A stretch of 64,000 nucleotides of DNA, from assembly GCF_000013345.1 (NCBI RefSeq), contig NC_007777.1, positions 4,774,001 through 4,838,000 on the forward strand, given 5' to 3'. Below are positions 1-8,394 of the stretch, one piece after another; position 1 is the stretch's first letter; every line of letters starts with the position of its first letter. The DNA comes from Frankia casuarinae (lineage in GTDB: Bacteria; Actinomycetota; Actinomycetes; Frankiales; Frankiaceae). The position numbers were made by a program, and so were the translations under genes. The notes beneath the pieces are model-generated. The model did not search any database and had not been told where the DNA came from. It saw only the letters and a program-made list of their open reading frames with translations.

Positions 1-742
1 TGTTGTCGAGCATGCGCAGGATCTTGTGGCCGGACCAGGGGCCGCCGACGGTGGTACGCAGGCCGCGGTTGTTCAGGACGCTCGCGATGGCTCTGGTTCC
101 GAGGCGGTCGCGGACGTACAGGTCGAAGATCAGCCGGACGATCGTGGCTTCGGCGACATCGATGATGAGCTTTTTGGCGATCTTGTCGACCTGGTAGCCG
201 AACGGGCGCCGTCCGCCTTTCCACAGACCCTTGGCGGCCTTGCGTTCCATCCCGGCGATGACCCGGTCGATGATCATATCGCGCTCGAACTGCGCGAACA
301 TCGCCAGTATCTGGAGAAGCATGCGGCCGATGGGAGTGGCGGTGTCGAACGGCTCCGTGGCCGAGCGGAACACGACCCCGGCCTGTTCGAGTTCTTCGAG
401 GAGATCGACAGTGTCGCGCAGGCTGCGGGAGAGCCGATCGACGCGGTAGACGAGCAGGACGTCGATGAGCCCGTTGCGGGCGGCGGCCAGGGCCCGCTGG
501 AGGTCCTTGCGTTCGGTGGTGGCGCCGGAGGCGTCGTCGGCGAACCGCAGGGCGACGATCCAGTTGGGTTGGGAGTCGACGTAGGAGCGCAGCCGTTCTT
601 CCTGGGCCTCGATCGTGTAGGGCTGGTTCTCGTCGTCAGTGGAGCGACGCAGGTAGATCCCGACCCGGACGATCTCGGGTTGCGCGGCGACGGCCTGCTT
701 GGTGCGTTTCGCGGTAGTACGGCGCGCAGTCGAGCGCGGCAT
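1..742 (-). CDS. Large serine recombinase, N-terminal part (runs off left edge)
   Basis: The protein begins MPRSTARR and carries the resolvase/invertase fold: the nucleophile serine in YLRRSTDD (about residue 34), the DVLLVYRVDRLSRS strand, and FAQFERDMI of the long E helix, followed by the start of the Recombinase domain (KGGRRPFGYQ). A GGAAGGG ribosome site lies about 8 nt before the ATG at 742. The gene is open at the window edge, so the zinc ribbon and coiled coil cannot be seen. Such proteins integrate or excise phages and mobile elements. An IS end lies only 43 bp upstream of the start, so the native promoter has probably been replaced. Confidence 0.9.
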   Translation of the reverse strand, partial: MPRSTARRTTAKRTKQAVAAQPEIVRVGIYLRRSTDDENQPYTIEAQEERLRSYVDSQPNWIVALRFADDASGATTERKDLQRALAAARNGLIDVLLVYRVDRLSRSLRDTVDLLEELEQAGVVFRSATEPFDTATPIGRMLLQILAMFAQFERDMIIDRVIAGMERKAAKGLWKGGRRPFGYQVDKIAKKLIIDVAEATIVRLIFDLYVRDRLGTRAIASVLNNRGLRTTVGGPWSGHKILRMLDN

Positions 743-784
743 GGTGAGGTACCCTTCCTTCCCGAATGGGGTGTGCTGAGACGC

Positions 785-2346
785 CAGGGCTCCGGCACGT
801 TCGCGTTATGACCGGCTCGTCCGCGCGCCGACGGGACGGCCTGGATGTCCGTATCGTCAGGGAAAGCCGTGCAGGTCGAGCGCGGCGGTGGCGGTCTTGC
901 AGGCCCGGCGCCCGGCCGGAACGTAGCGGTGGCCCGCGGCGCGGACCGCGTGCGCGACAGTGGCGCGGAAGATCGCGAGGTTGACCGGGCCGCGGCGGGT
1001 CCGGCTCCGGCTCGCGTCCTCACCGAAAGTGACGTCACGGACGTGGTGCTGACGGTTCTCGATGATCCACTGGCCGCGGGCGGCGTCGGCGAGGAACCCG
1101 GCCGAGGCCTGCTCGAAGGCCAGATCCGTGATGCCGTAGACCGTCTCCCGGCTGGGTTTCCTGCCCTTCTCCCGGCGCCAGCGCTGGATCCGGACGGCCT
1201 GGCGGGCGTGCGGGAACTCGGCGTGCTCGACGGTCGCGGCCTTCAGCGTGCGGGTCTCGTCACGGCCGTGGCCATGGTCGTGGGTGGTGTCGGCGACCGG
1301 GACGTCCGCCCACGGCAACGCGGCCAGGAACGCGCGCAGCGTTGGCTGGTTGCCCTTCACGACCGCAAGGTAATGGGCCTTCTTGTCGGTGACCAGCCAG
1401 TCGAGATGGTCGCGCACGGTATGCAGAGCGTCGAAGGTCAACAGGTCGCAGGCAAGGTCGAGGGGCTCGAGGACAGGGCGGAACGCCTTCGTCTCATTGC
1501 TCTTCGAGTCCACCTCGTGCTGGTTGACCAGCCGGCCGGTCGCCTGGTCGGCGACCCCGACCAGTTGGACCTGCCGCCCGTCGGCGCGCTTCGCGCCGCG
1601 GCTGGTCTTCCCATCCAGTGCGTAGACCGCCCGCACCGCTTCTCCCGCCGCCTCGGGTGACGCCGGCTTCGGCGGGGCCGGGTCGGCCAGCGGCGGATCG
1701 AGCAGTGCGCGGGCGAGCCGCGCGTCGTCGGTGTCGTTGAGGAACCGGCGGATCGTCGACTCGCTCGGCAGCCGGTAGCCGTCAAACGGGTCGTACGGCA
1801 GCCGCAGCCGGCGCCGTTCCTCCTCCGTGGTGCCGGCGAGCCATTCGATCACGGCGGTGACCCGGTCATGGCCCGCCGCGGTCAGCGCGCACAGCCACAC
1901 CGCCGCCAGCACCGCCAGCGGGTAGACCCGCCCACGTCGGCCCCGGTGCTCGCCCATCGCGTGCAGCCGCTGCCAGATTCCCTCACGCGACACCGCGCCG
2001 GCTCCCACCACACCGGCCGCGTCACGCGACAATGCCCCCACAGGCACGTGCGCTCCCGGACCACGAAGACGTTAGACACCTCCGTGATCTACAGGCGCCG
2101 TGCCTGTCTTCTTCTCAGCGACGCGTGACCTGGCCGTGTCCGCCCGCCGACCCCCGCGCCCGCCCGATCAGGGCATACCGGGACCCCACCAGCCAACTCC
2201 GGGCGGACCGGGACCTCAGCTGACAGAACCGGCCAGGGCACCGCCCAGCAGGCCAGAACAACGAACACCTGGATCGATCACGCGATCAGCGCCACCCAGG
2301 ACGCACGGCCACGATCACACCAAAGCGCGAACGTGCCGGAGCCCTG
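785..2346. mobile_element. ISAs1-family insertion sequence (complete)
   Basis: Perfect 21-bp terminal inverted repeats (785-805 and 2326-2346, outer end CAGGGCTCCGG) enclose one transposase gene on the minus strand. The flanking bases (TGAGACGC on the left, CTGGCTCT on the right) do not form a direct repeat, so the insertion is old or one side has been rearranged. About 280 bp between the transposase start and the right end hold no gene that I can support. Confidence 0.85.
857..2047 (-). CDS. ISAs1-family transposase
   Basis: A 396-residue DDE transposase. It has the N-terminal DDE_Tnp_1-associated region (AVLAAVWLCALTAAGHDRV), the first catalytic Asp in YALDGKTSRGA, the block FDALHTVRDHL...YLAVVKGNQPTL, and the C-terminal RGQWIIENRQHHVRDVTFGED signature of ISAs1 (H-repeat) transposases. 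It fills most of the element bounded by the 21-bp inverted repeats and is full length, so it may be active. Confidence 0.92.
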   Translation of the reverse strand: MPVGALSRDAAGVVGAGAVSREGIWQRLHAMGEHRGRRGRVYPLAVLAAVWLCALTAAGHDRVTAVIEWLAGTTEEERRRLRLPYDPFDGYRLPSESTIRRFLNDTDDARLARALLDPPLADPAPPKPASPEAAGEAVRAVYALDGKTSRGAKRADGRQVQLVGVADQATGRLVNQHEVDSKSNETKAFRPVLEPLDLACDLLTFDALHTVRDHLDWLVTDKKAHYLAVVKGNQPTLRAFLAALPWADVPVADTTHDHGHGRDETRTLKAATVEHAEFPHARQAVRIQRWRREKGRKPSRETVYGITDLAFEQASAGFLADAARGQWIIENRQHHVRDVTFGEDASRSRTRRGPVNLAIFRATVAHAVRAAGHRYVPAGRRACKTATAALDLHGFP

Positions 2347-2381
2347 CTGGCTCTGGTCCGCCTGTCCGAGCAAAGCCAGGA

Positions 2382-2894
2382 TTACAGGTGTCGCTGTCGC
2401 GCTGCCCCGGTTGGCCAGATGACCTGGACGGCGCGGTCGTTTGCTTGGGCACGAGCGACGACGGCGGCTGTGCCACCCTGGTCGGCGGCGGCCTGGCCGT
2501 CCCAGACCGCGATGAGTAGATCGACGGTGTCGAGGAGCGCCTCGTTCGCCGCCTCGTACGCGGCCCGATCGGAGACCTCGTGCGGCAGGACCCGCACGGT
2601 GGCAGCCCGGCGGACGAGGTCGTCGAACAGAGGGGCGTGGTCGGGTTTGACCTTCCTTGCGCGGTAGTCGGCGGCAGGGATGATCACTTCGAGTGTGCCG
2701 CCGATGTCCAGGACGACGTCGGCGAAGATGCTGTCGGAGCCGGCCGCGATGCAGCTGACGCCGGTCAGGTCTGGCGCGTACGGCATGAGAGCCGCGGTGA
2801 GAGCGGCCCGGACGAGGGGGACGGTCGCGGGGGTGAGGTCCATGTGGCCGGTGACGCCGATGCGGGTCAAGTCCTGACCTTCCTCACGTTTCAT
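2382..2894 (-). CDS. SLOG-like Rossmann-fold protein, translationally coupled to a regulator
   Basis: About 170 residues from MKREEGQDL. The start ATG overlaps the stop of the upstream regulator as ATGA (2894-2891). The fold appears Rossmann-like: a first strand ending in IGVTGHMDL, a second block SCIAAGSDSIFADVVLDIGG, then LEVIIPAADY and LLIAVWDG. The GVTGH loop followed by a GSD element resembles the nucleotide-binding SLOG (SMF/DprA-LOG) superfamily; this rests on motif memory and not on a search. A longer start at 2945 is possible, but the ATGA overlap favours 2894. No enzymatic role can be assigned. The gene ends 35 bp before an IS end. Confidence 0.5.
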   Translation of the reverse strand: MKREEGQDLTRIGVTGHMDLTPATVPLVRAALTAALMPYAPDLTGVSCIAAGSDSIFADVVLDIGGTLEVIIPAADYRARKVKPDHAPLFDDLVRRAATVRVLPHEVSDRAAYEAANEALLDTVDLLIAVWDGQAAADQGGTAAVVARAQANDRAVQVIWPTGAARQRHL

Positions 2895-4583
2895 ATCCGG
2901 GCCGCCGTGTCTTCGGCGCGAAGCATGGGTTTGATCCTCCCGCACAGCTCGGCGATGGGGCGGGCGGATGTCCTGGTCTCGGCGTGCCGGTAGAACTGGC
3001 CGAGTTTGACCCGGACGCGGCTGGACCGGGTCTGCTCGACCGTCGTCACGGCGGCGTGACCCAGCCGTGCTGCTTCGTCGAACTCGCCCTGCACCAGTCT
3101 GATCTCGGCGTGCCCGAGCTGATCAAGAGCGGTACTGCGGACGCTGCCGACGCCCCGAGCCCGGACGGCCTGGCTCAACCAGGTGGCTGCCTCGTCGGCA
3201 TACTCGGGCGCCTGGTGCGCGACGTCGAGGAGACGACCTCCGGTGACGCCGGCCAGTTCCGCCTGGTCGAAGTAGGAGATCCAGTGCGGTTCAACGCCCG
3301 GGTCGACGTCGCGGAGAGCGTCCTGCGCCCGGCCTGTCACGCGCCGGAAGGCGGAGAGTCGACCTTGCTGGGCGTAGGCCCATGCCTCGCGCGTGAACAG
3401 CATCGCACGCACCGCCGGAGTCGCCCGAGCACCAGCGACGTCCTGCGCGAGGCGGACGAGCTCAAGTCCTTCGGTCGTCCGGCCGAGATAGAACTGCTGC
3501 CGCGCCATGCCAGCGAGGATGTTCGCGCAGAACACAGGATCGTCAGCCGCCTTGGCCGATCGAAGAGCGAGCAGGTAATAACGCTGAGCGATCCCCCCCT
3601 GGCCCCGAGTCCCAGGACATCGTCGCGGCGGTCTCAGCAAGATCGGCCATCACGCCGTGCAGCCGCCGGGTCAGATTCTGCGGATGCGAGAAGTCGCGAA
3701 GCTCATCCGCGATCTCAGCGAGCTGACCCACGACCGCTTTCCGTCGAAGGCCACCGCCGAACTGGTTGTCCCAGGCCCGAAAGGTTCGCGCGGCCAGCTC
3801 GATCTGCTCGATCTCCTCATCGCCGACGCCTGCGGTGCGACGCTGCCCGGCGGGCGGCTCGATGGCATGTAGCCAGCGCTCCGCCCCCTCAAGCAGAGCA
3901 GCGCCGACGATCACGTCCGCCATCGCGCGAGCCGCCTCGCGGCGATCAAGGGAGAGATCATCTCTGGCGATCTTATTCACCGCCTCTGTCGTCGATACCG
4001 TTTCCCATCCCATGAAATCTGTCGTTGCCTCGGGAAGGCGGCCGATGGGACTCGTGCACAGTTCCACCAGCGATCGAGTTTCCCGGGCGGTGGGCTCCGC
4101 CATGGCGCCGGCATCGGTTCTGTCGCTCTGGCGCCTCGTCTGTCCCGACAGTTCCACCGGCTGCGGCCGTGCGGTTTTCGACGTCTTGTCGATGAGGAGC
4201 AGGTCGGCGGGGTCGAAATGTTCGCGGTCGTCAAGGTCGATCAGGTTGTGGATGCTGGTGTCGTAGACCTCGGCGAGCAGGGCGAGGATCTGGGGGGTGG
4301 GCCGGCGGCGGTTGTTCGGCAACGGCCAGTTCTCCAGTTCCGACAGCTTCGGTGCGGTCATGGGCGCGGCGCCGTGGGGGTCGAGGCCGACGTGGACGGC
4401 GTGGGTGTTGATGTGGTTGGCGGCCTGCTGCTGGGTCCAGCCGTGCGCGACGCGGTGGGCAGCGCGTGGGCGCAGCCGGTAGCGCCGGCCGAACTCGATC
4501 GCGATCTCGTCGTGGCTCATCCCGACCGCGCGCATCCGCGCCCGCAACTCGTCCTGTTCAACACGCTGACTGGGTCTGGGCAT
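2891..4583 (-). pseudogene. XRE-type regulator with TPR-like region, frameshifted in a G7 run
   Basis: Two overlapping reading frames make one regulator. The first (from ATG 4583, GGAGG ribosome site 8 nt upstream) has the helix-turn-helix region (MSHDEIAIEFGRRY...GWTQQQAANHINTH) and ends in SWDSGPGG. The second continues GIAQRYYLLALRSAKAADD into TPR-like helices. The switch is at a run of seven C on the plus strand (3593-3599): removing one base gives a continuous protein of about 560 residues. It is a paralogue of the intact regulator at 5225-6817. It could be a true pseudogene, a phase-variable gene or a sequencing error. Confidence 0.75.
3593..3599. repeat. C7/G7 homopolymer at the regulator frameshift
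   Basis: Seven consecutive C on the plus strand (G7 in the coding strand). With six G the two halves of the regulator would be in one frame, reading SGPGG-IAQRYY. Confidence 0.8.
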
Positions 4584-4673
4584 GAGACAGCCTCCTTCCA
4601 TCGGGACTTGGGCGCCGCCGTCCAGAATGATGCGCGGGTCGAGGCGCAGCAGCGTCGTGGGATAGGCGCATGG

Positions 4674-5228
4674 TCACGATGGGTCCTCTGGCGCGGAGAT
4701 CTCACCGGCGGGCCGACGCGCTGGCAGGGAATTGAGAACGGGACGCCAGGCGAAGGAGGTGGTGCCGTCGGGGGGCCCGATCGCGTTGGTCGGCAGGACG
4801 GTGAAGCCGTAGGTGGTCAGGTCGCGTAGGGCTCGGGCGAAGGCCGGGTGGGCGGCGAGGGTGGGTTTGACATAGGGGGCGATGACGACGGGCAGCCCGA
4901 GCCCGATTGTTTCGTTCATGACGCCGAGCGCCGCGTTGTCGTTGATCCCGGCGGCGCACTTGTTGATCGTGTTGAAGGTCGCAGGGACAACCACCACGGC
5001 GTCCGCGGGCGGCAGGCGAGGCTCGTCCGGCCGCCGGGGCCGTGAGCGGACCGGGTGACCGGTCAACTCTTCCAGAGCGTGCACGTCCAGCCAGGTCGTG
5101 GCGACCGGCGTCGGCACAAGGCAGACTGCCCAACCATCCGTGTGGACGTGGCGGATCAGCTCGTCGACCTGCGCGGCGGGTGGGGCCGCGCAGACCACCA
5201 GATGCAGCATTGGTCGTCCACTGATCAC
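4674..5228 (-). CDS. HFCD-type flavoprotein
   Basis: 184 residues. The start overlaps the stop of the upstream regulator as ATGA (5228-5225). Motifs fit the flavin-dependent Cys-decarboxylase-like (HFCD) fold: MLHLVVCAAPPA at the first strand, ADAVVVVPATFNTINKCAAGINDN (flavin phosphate and ring contacts), and GLPVVIAPYVKPTLAAHPAF. The family includes phosphopantothenoylcysteine decarboxylase and the lanthipeptide enzyme EpiD/LanD. The canonical PxMN clamp is not evident, so the substrate is unknown. It may serve the regulator as a ligand sensor, or the nearby lanthipeptide remnant. Confidence 0.75.
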   Translation of the reverse strand: MISGRPMLHLVVCAAPPAAQVDELIRHVHTDGWAVCLVPTPVATTWLDVHALEELTGHPVRSRPRRPDEPRLPPADAVVVVPATFNTINKCAAGINDNAALGVMNETIGLGLPVVIAPYVKPTLAAHPAFARALRDLTTYGFTVLPTNAIGPPDGTTSFAWRPVLNSLPARRPAGEISAPEDPS

Positions 5229-6817
5229 GTTGCGACTCCGGCCTGCTCCGCGACACTCCGTAGGACCGAGACGGTGGAGCCGCGGGCACGGCCGAGCAGT
5301 GTCGCCAGCACAGCCCGAGCTGTCGGATCAACCCTCAGCAGCTGCGGCGCCCGGCGGGCGACGTCAAGGATGTGCACCGCCGCGATGGCATCCTCGCCCA
5401 GGCGGGCATGCCCGCCGGAAAGATCTACGTGCAGACGTGCGCGCCTGCCGGCCAGCGGGGGTGGCAGCAGACGTGTGTCGATCTGCTCGCCGACGCCGAC
5501 CGCCTCTGTCGGATCGTCCAGTACCAGGGTGGCGGTAAGGGTGTGGATCGCGACGTTCGTCGGCCCGAACGCCGACCACAGCCGGTTGTTGTCCCGGCCA
5601 AGCGCGTCAGCCTGCTCGGCCGCGGCGGTGAGCCGGCGGCGGCCTTCCGTCCGTTCGCCTCGGCGGATCGAGGTCATTGCCGAGAGCAGAAGAAGAGCGC
5701 CCCGCGCGGACGAGAGGTCGCGGTGGTCCTCGTCGCCTGGTCGCTGGTTCAGGGCGTCGAGGGCGCTGACCGCGACCCGTTCGGCGTCGGCCAGCCGTCC
5801 CGTGTCGTGGAAGACGCAGGCGATCTGTCTGCGCGCTGTCGCCAGTAGCGCTGGCGCGTCGGCAGCGAGCGCCGCGTGTTGGCCACGGTCTGCGGCCAGC
5901 CAGGCGAGATCGTGGTCGCCGGTCTTGGTCGCGAGCTTGGCGGCAGCGATGTACGCGACGGCCTGCGTCCGCCGGACCGCGCGGTGGTTCACGCCAGTCG
6001 GCGGATCGACCGTGAGTGTCTCGATGCCCCGCACCACCGCGGGGAGAAGTCTCGCCGTGCCTGCGTAGTCGGCCCGCTGGTAGCGGTCGTGGCACTCCCG
6101 CGCGCGAGCGTCAAGGTCGGCAGGGCCCGCGAATGAGGCCGGGTCGGGATCGGTGGACCACTCCGCCGGTGCCGTGATGGCTTCTCGCAGATCAGCGAGA
6201 AGATCGCATGCGGCCGGGAACACGGTCGACCGGACGCTCACGGACGGGGACGGCGCGGCCGGCTGTCGGGGCAGCACCACGGCAACGCCCAAGGCTGACG
6301 CCGCGAGCAGGAACTGCTGCCGATTCGGCGCATCCACCATCGGCGTGACCTCCGAGCTTGCCGACTGCGCTTGTGGGAGCGAACCGATAGCGCTCGCCGG
6401 CACGGCCCTCTCACGGATCGTGGTGATGAGCAGCAGATCAGCAGGAGGCATCTGTTCGCGGTCGTCAAGGTCGATCAGGTTGTGGATGCTGGTGTCGTAG
6501 ACCTCGGCGAGCAGGGCGAGGATCTGGGGGGTGGGCCGGCGGCGGTTGTTCGGCAACGGCCAGTTCTCCAGCTCCGACAGCTTCGGGCCGGTCATGGGTG
6601 CGGCGCCGTCCGGGTCGAGGCCGACGCGGGCGGCGTGGGTGTTGATGTGGTTGGCGGCCTGCGTCTGGGTCCAGCCGCGGGCGTGGCGGTGGGCGGCACG
6701 GGGCCGCAACTTGTAGCGGCGGGCGAACTCGACAGCGATCTCGTCGTGGGACATACCCACCGCGCGCATCCGGGCCCGCAACTCCTCCTGCTCCACCCGC
6801 CGGCTGAGCTTGCTCAT
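5225..6817 (-). CDS. XRE-type transcriptional regulator with TPR-like C-terminal region
   Basis: About 530 residues. The N-terminal helix-turn-helix region contains MSHDEIAVEFARRY, GWTQTQAANHIN and KLSELENWPLPNNRRRPTP; a short hydrophobic stretch follows (FLLAASALGVAVVL), then about 300 residues of TPR-like helical pairs (AAKLATKTGDHDLAWLAADRGQ). The start is uncertain: ATG 6817 (MSKLSRR) matches the paralogue at 4583, while ATG 6832 lies too close to its GGAGG. It is translationally coupled to the flavoprotein. About 130 bp of the helix-turn-helix coding region are nearly identical to the paralogue at 2891-4583. Confidence 0.85.
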   Translation of the reverse strand: MSKLSRRVEQEELRARMRAVGMSHDEIAVEFARRYKLRPRAAHRHARGWTQTQAANHINTHAARVGLDPDGAAPMTGPKLSELENWPLPNNRRRPTPQILALLAEVYDTSIHNLIDLDDREQMPPADLLLITTIRERAVPASAIGSLPQAQSASSEVTPMVDAPNRQQFLLAASALGVAVVLPRQPAAPSPSVSVRSTVFPAACDLLADLREAITAPAEWSTDPDPASFAGPADLDARARECHDRYQRADYAGTARLLPAVVRGIETLTVDPPTGVNHRAVRRTQAVAYIAAAKLATKTGDHDLAWLAADRGQHAALAADAPALLATARRQIACVFHDTGRLADAERVAVSALDALNQRPGDEDHRDLSSARGALLLLSAMTSIRRGERTEGRRRLTAAAEQADALGRDNNRLWSAFGPTNVAIHTLTATLVLDDPTEAVGVGEQIDTRLLPPPLAGRRARLHVDLSGGHARLGEDAIAAVHILDVARRAPQLLRVDPTARAVLATLLGRARGSTVSVLRSVAEQAGVAT

Positions 6818-6872
6818 GACGCCACCGCACATCCCCTCCGGACCCGAATATTGATCTCTGTGCCCTCTGCGT

Positions 6873-6891
6873 TGTAACGGGAACTGTTACA
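6873..6891. promoter_or_regulatory. Palindrome TGTAAC-N7-GTTACA upstream of the XRE regulator
   Basis: A perfect 6-bp inverted repeat with a 7-bp spacer in the short gap between the lanthipeptide gene and the regulator start, about 56 bp from ATG 6817. It is a candidate autoregulatory operator. I saw no copy upstream of the paralogous regulator. Confidence 0.4.
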
Positions 6892-6958
6892 CCGTAGTCA
6901 AACGGTCGCGGGTAGAACAATGATTTGGCTCATCGGGTATCCGTTGATGTTGCGGATG

Positions 6959-7756
6959 TTATCCGGGTGCATTGTCGAAGACGGCTTCCTTCGCGGCACG
7001 CGCGAGCGTGGCCTGGGTGGTTGCTGCGAGTCCGATTCGGTTCCAGTGGAAGATTACATGTAGTGCGATTGTCGAGCGTATTCCCCGGGTGAGTTGGCCG
7101 TTTTCTCGCAGGGTTCGGAGCGCTCGTCCTGTCTCGTGGAACGCTGTGAGCCAGTCGCCGTCGGTGAGGTCTGCGCGGGCGTCGCCGAGGAGGAGACGAC
7201 GTACGTCCCAGGTGAAGGACGCCCATATCTGCGGGTCGGGTGGTACTCCGGCGAGGGCGGCGCGCTGCTCAGCTACGCGTGCCCATACGTCGCCTTGCTC
7301 GTTGATGTCCAGTCCCGCGGCCCGCATGAGCTTGGTACACAGCAGGAGGGAGCGTTCCCGCCGGTCGGTGCAGCCGTCGCCAAGGGCGGAGAGCAGACGG
7401 CGGCTGTCCGCGTGGAACAGCGAGTGGGCCAGGTCCATGCTGGCCGGCCCGCCGAAGGCGTGGACCTCAGGTTCGTAGATGTCGTCGGTCCAGATGACGC
7501 CTTTCGTGAGCAGGGGATGGAGCGGGTCGGTGGCGTCGCTGTGACGGCCGCCCGCGGTGTCAGTGAGAAGGTAGCGGATACGCCACGGGCCTTTGCGGAT
7601 GAACCACCAGGAGGTGATCAGGCCGCCTGCCTCGGCCGGCGGGAGGATTTCGGTCAGGTGGGCGATGGCTTGACGCTCCCGCTCAGCGGGGTCCTCGGCG
7701 GGGTAGGTGATGTTCACCTGCTTCCAGGGAGTCTCTTCCACGGCGGGCCTTTCCAT
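6959..7756 (-). CDS. Thiopeptide-type / LanB C-terminal domain protein
   Basis: 265 residues from MERPAVEETPW. The ATG at 7756 overlaps the LanC stop as TGATG. WKQVNITYP, GGLITSWWFIRKGPWRIRYLL, the EPEVHAFGG region and the RSTIALHVIFHWNRIGL helix match the stand-alone C-terminal (SpaB-C, elimination) domain of class I lanthipeptide dehydratases, annotated as thiopeptide-type bacteriocin biosynthesis protein. It would remove glutamate from glutamylated Ser/Thr to give dehydro residues. No glutamylating N-terminal partner or precursor peptide is visible nearby. Confidence 0.85.
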   Translation of the reverse strand: MERPAVEETPWKQVNITYPAEDPAERERQAIAHLTEILPPAEAGGLITSWWFIRKGPWRIRYLLTDTAGGRHSDATDPLHPLLTKGVIWTDDIYEPEVHAFGGPASMDLAHSLFHADSRRLLSALGDGCTDRRERSLLLCTKLMRAAGLDINEQGDVWARVAEQRAALAGVPPDPQIWASFTWDVRRLLLGDARADLTDGDWLTAFHETGRALRTLRENGQLTRGIRSTIALHVIFHWNRIGLAATTQATLARAAKEAVFDNAPG

Positions 7757-8289
7757 CAGCGGAGCAGGAGACAGGCGTCCCACGAGGTTGTCGTGGTCGC
7801 GGTGGTAGCCAGGTCTGCGCCGGCCGATCCGACCAGGAAACCCGGGGGTTCGTCGTCCTCGGCAGCGGCGGGCTGGTGCAGGAGTTGCGGCTGTGTGAGG
7901 GAGATCGGGGTGAGGGCGTCGGCGGCGATGTTGCGGGCGGTTGCGAGGAGCCCGCCGGTCCCGTGGCACAGGCTCCGGTCGGTGAGGCGGCTCAGCTGCG
8001 TCGGGTCGTTCAGACAGTCGAGGAAGGCGGTCTCGGCGCGGCGTTGGCGGGCGGGTTCGTGCAGGGCACGGGCGGCGAGTTGCTGGGAGCGGGCAATGCC
8101 GGGAGTTCCGTAACACCAGGAAGGTCTGAGCGGGCCCAGTTGGCTGGTGGTGCCGCGGTCAAGGTCGGTCAGTGTGACGATCTGCGGCCACCAGGAGCCG
8201 CCGCCAGGCTTCTGCTGCTCCCAGGCGTCCAGCCACCAGCAGATCCGGGTGATCGCCTCCGTTTGCCCGTCAACCTTGATGCCATCGCT
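7756..8289 (-). pseudogene. LanC-type lanthionine synthetase, 3' fragment cut by an IS
   Basis: The reading frame emerges from the IS5-type element as SDGIKVDGQTEAITRIC and keeps the second half of a LanC cyclase: PSWCYGTPGIARSQQ with the first zinc Cys, and SLCHGTGGLLATA with the second Cys and the His. About 178 residues remain of the usual 400 or so. LanC adds Cys thiols to dehydro residues to form lanthionine rings. The N-terminal half is missing from the window. Across the composite-transposon-like unit the frame would join in phase to the methyltransferase fragment at 16987. Confidence 0.85.
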
Positions 8290-8291
8290 GA
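8289..8291. repeat. TGA at the outer left end of the paired IS unit
   Basis: The same trinucleotide lies at 16984-16986, just outside the other IS copy. The inner flanks of both copies read TCA (9723-9725 and 15550-15552). IS5-group elements often duplicate a 3-bp TNA target. Confidence 0.5.
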
Positions 8292-8394
8292 GTGGGCGTT
8301 CTGCACGCTTTCGCCGGGTCTCAGCTTGAGTTGATCTCTGGGGTGCGGAGTTGATCGTCTTGCGTTCGCCGGCTGGCGCGTTCTGCTGGAAGAC

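Noticed and set aside
785-2346. ISAs1-type element together with the serine recombinase as one transposon
   Set aside because: The 21-bp inverted repeats end between the two genes, so the recombinase lies outside the element.
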